64,000 nt of DNA from Echiichthys vipera (lineage: Eukaryota; Chordata; Actinopteri; Perciformes; Trachinidae), in NCBI GenBank assembly GCA_963691815.1, contig OY829659.1:14332184-14396183 (forward strand). The letters run 5' to 3'. The position numbers were made by a program, and so were the translations under genes. Within the stretch, counting starts at the first letter, position 1; every line of letters starts with the position of its first letter. Shown here piece by piece: positions 13,101-64,000 of this stretch. The notes under the pieces are model-generated. The model was not told the DNA's origin, did no database searches, and saw nothing but the letters and a program-made list of their open reading frames with translations.

Positions 13101-14543
13101 ACTCAAAAGGATAAAAAGTGTCATTCGAATAAAGAAATTAGAGCATCAGAAGACATTATGAAGAGGTTTACAAAGGGCTACATCTTTGCAACACAAGTCA
13201 CAAAGAGGTAAAGAGAGGTTTAAGCTGTATTTTGTTCAACCTAAGTAGCTTATAGACCCATATCATATTATAAGACAGTCCCCTGAACATCACCTATGTA
13301 TGTGTGATGACAACAAGTCGGTATATCTCCTTCCTCCTGGGGTACATCACACATTCCGCTATAGGTGATATTTTCCAAGTTATAAACACCATTCGTTTCC
13401 TTCACACCTCAAGCTTAATAAATAGACAGATAACAGCAATAATACATTTCACATTAAGACTGGAAGACTCTCACAGTACATGCTTGCTTCAGTAGCGAAA
13501 TACATGTAACAACTAAATGAGATATAAACATCACATTTGAAAGAAATCTACATTTAAAACGTCCTATGTTAGGTTTCTTCCCTTAGCCTTGAGCTCCCTG
13601 GTAGCTATGTGTTTTCGTTGTTGCTATTGGGCCACAGACACATCAGACTGCACATTTTCTCTGAGGTAAATACAAAATGGCAGACATAGTTTTTGCAAGC
13701 TGACCTGAGGGATTCCCGAAAGTGAAGAGTAGCTCACGCGGCAAGACGCTGTACAAGCAGGAAGACCCGACAAAGGTTTAAACATTAAGTCATCTGAATT
13801 TTTGCAGGTAAAATGGCTGGGGTTCCAGCCAGGGTAAAACTATCAACCTTGAACTAATTACAAAAAGTTACAAACACTTTGAGGAGGCTGAAAAACATGA
13901 TTCATTTTGATTTACAAACCAATTTATTATTCAAAGTTCTTTACGAAATAAAATGTGGTTTGTTCTCTGCTGGTGAGACGGCAGGACTGAGTATAAGGCG
14001 CTTTGTTGGGGATTTTTTTCAGATAAAAAACAAAAGAAAAAAGGAGGAATCGACTATGGGTAACTAATCCCAAAATAGCTTATTTAACAAGGATGTAAGC
14101 GTGTGTTTTTTTTAAGTGTAGTGTTCTGGCGACAAGAGTGGGCTACTTTCCATCTGTTTCTGTCTGTGCAGGACTCATAACTATCCATGCAGAGAGGCTT
14201 CACTATCATACAGTATGTACAGTCTGCATTTCAAGACTCTGTATTTATACAAGTTGGGAACAGAGAACTGAGCTGCAGTCATCTGCATCCATTTTCCATT
14301 ACAATATTTATCTGTGTGTACAAAGCTGTGTTTCACATCATGGACACCACCAGCTGTAGTGGCTTGAGAAGTTCAAGACTCGGTGACCTTGGTGCTTTGA
14401 CCTTGGCTGTCAACTGGAAACTACAGTCCTTATTTGCTTCCAACATGTACTTCAATGATATTCACATTCAAAAAGGGATGAGGAGAATTATGTAAATAAA
14501 AGAGCCAATTGTGAAAAATGAAGACAGCAAGAGGGATGTGATC
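10174..14543 (-). other. Putative mtus2 3' UTR
   Basis: A 4.4-kb stretch without coding exons follows the mtus2 stop (14544-14546) on the - strand. Candidate AATAAA hexamers on the - strand lie at about 13923-13928 and 10174-10179; the last sits only 0.3 kb from the stoml3 poly(A) signal. The sequence is AT-rich with degenerate taaccttaacc-type stretches near 12045-12130. The true transcript end cannot be decided from sequence alone. Confidence 0.4.

Positions 14544-64000
<49,457 letters not shown>

Overview
The window is nuclear DNA of a vertebrate, almost certainly a ray-finned (teleost, probably perciform-like) fish. The evidence is intron-rich genes with GT-AG junctions, proteins that read as vertebrate PROSER1, STOML3 and MTUS2, long (CA)n microsatellites, and dispersed repeats typical of teleosts (hAT-type miniature elements, an L1-like LINE relic, a GCTAAATGCTAA-type repeat). 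In human all three conserved genes lie on chromosome 13, so the linkage looks ancient. All identifications come from reading translations and splice junctions by eye; no database search was run.

Layout. 1-5.1 kb: the last three coding exons and 3' UTR of proser1 (+ strand). 6.5-9.9 kb: a complete seven-exon stoml3 gene (+), 283 residues. 10.2-64 kb: mtus2 (- strand), converging tail-to-tail on stoml3. Fifteen coding exons of mtus2 can be joined in frame, from a large serine-rich exon still open at the right edge to a C-terminal coiled coil that stops at 14544. The intervals between are mtus2 introns, with microsatellites, miniature transposons, a 74-bp perfect hairpin and an L1-like relic.

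The main find is inside the 24-kb mtus2 intron between 19399 and 43670, on the same strand: a second, complete multi-exon gene (37700 down to 22595). Its 20 coding exons join without a frame break into a predicted 1360-residue protein: an N-terminal KMT5A/SETD8-like SET domain, ten tandem copies of a 26-residue cassette, two zinc-finger-like motifs, a tyrosine-recombinase-like domain (visible Arg, Lys, Arg, His and Tyr of the catalytic set), a 12-residue coding minisatellite and a Myb/SANT-like tail. Each cassette is a separate symmetric (phase 0-0) 78-bp exon with intact splice sites. Each sits inside a tandemly amplified genomic unit of about 815 bp, so cassette number can change by unequal exchange without breaking the frame.

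Upstream of this gene is a compact, possibly divergent promoter: a 5' UTR exon on the - strand, and, facing the other way, an ISRE-like element, a TATA box and an apparent first exon. Its role is inference. Most other open frames in the window are shadows of (CA)n tracts, repeats or coding exons in other frames.
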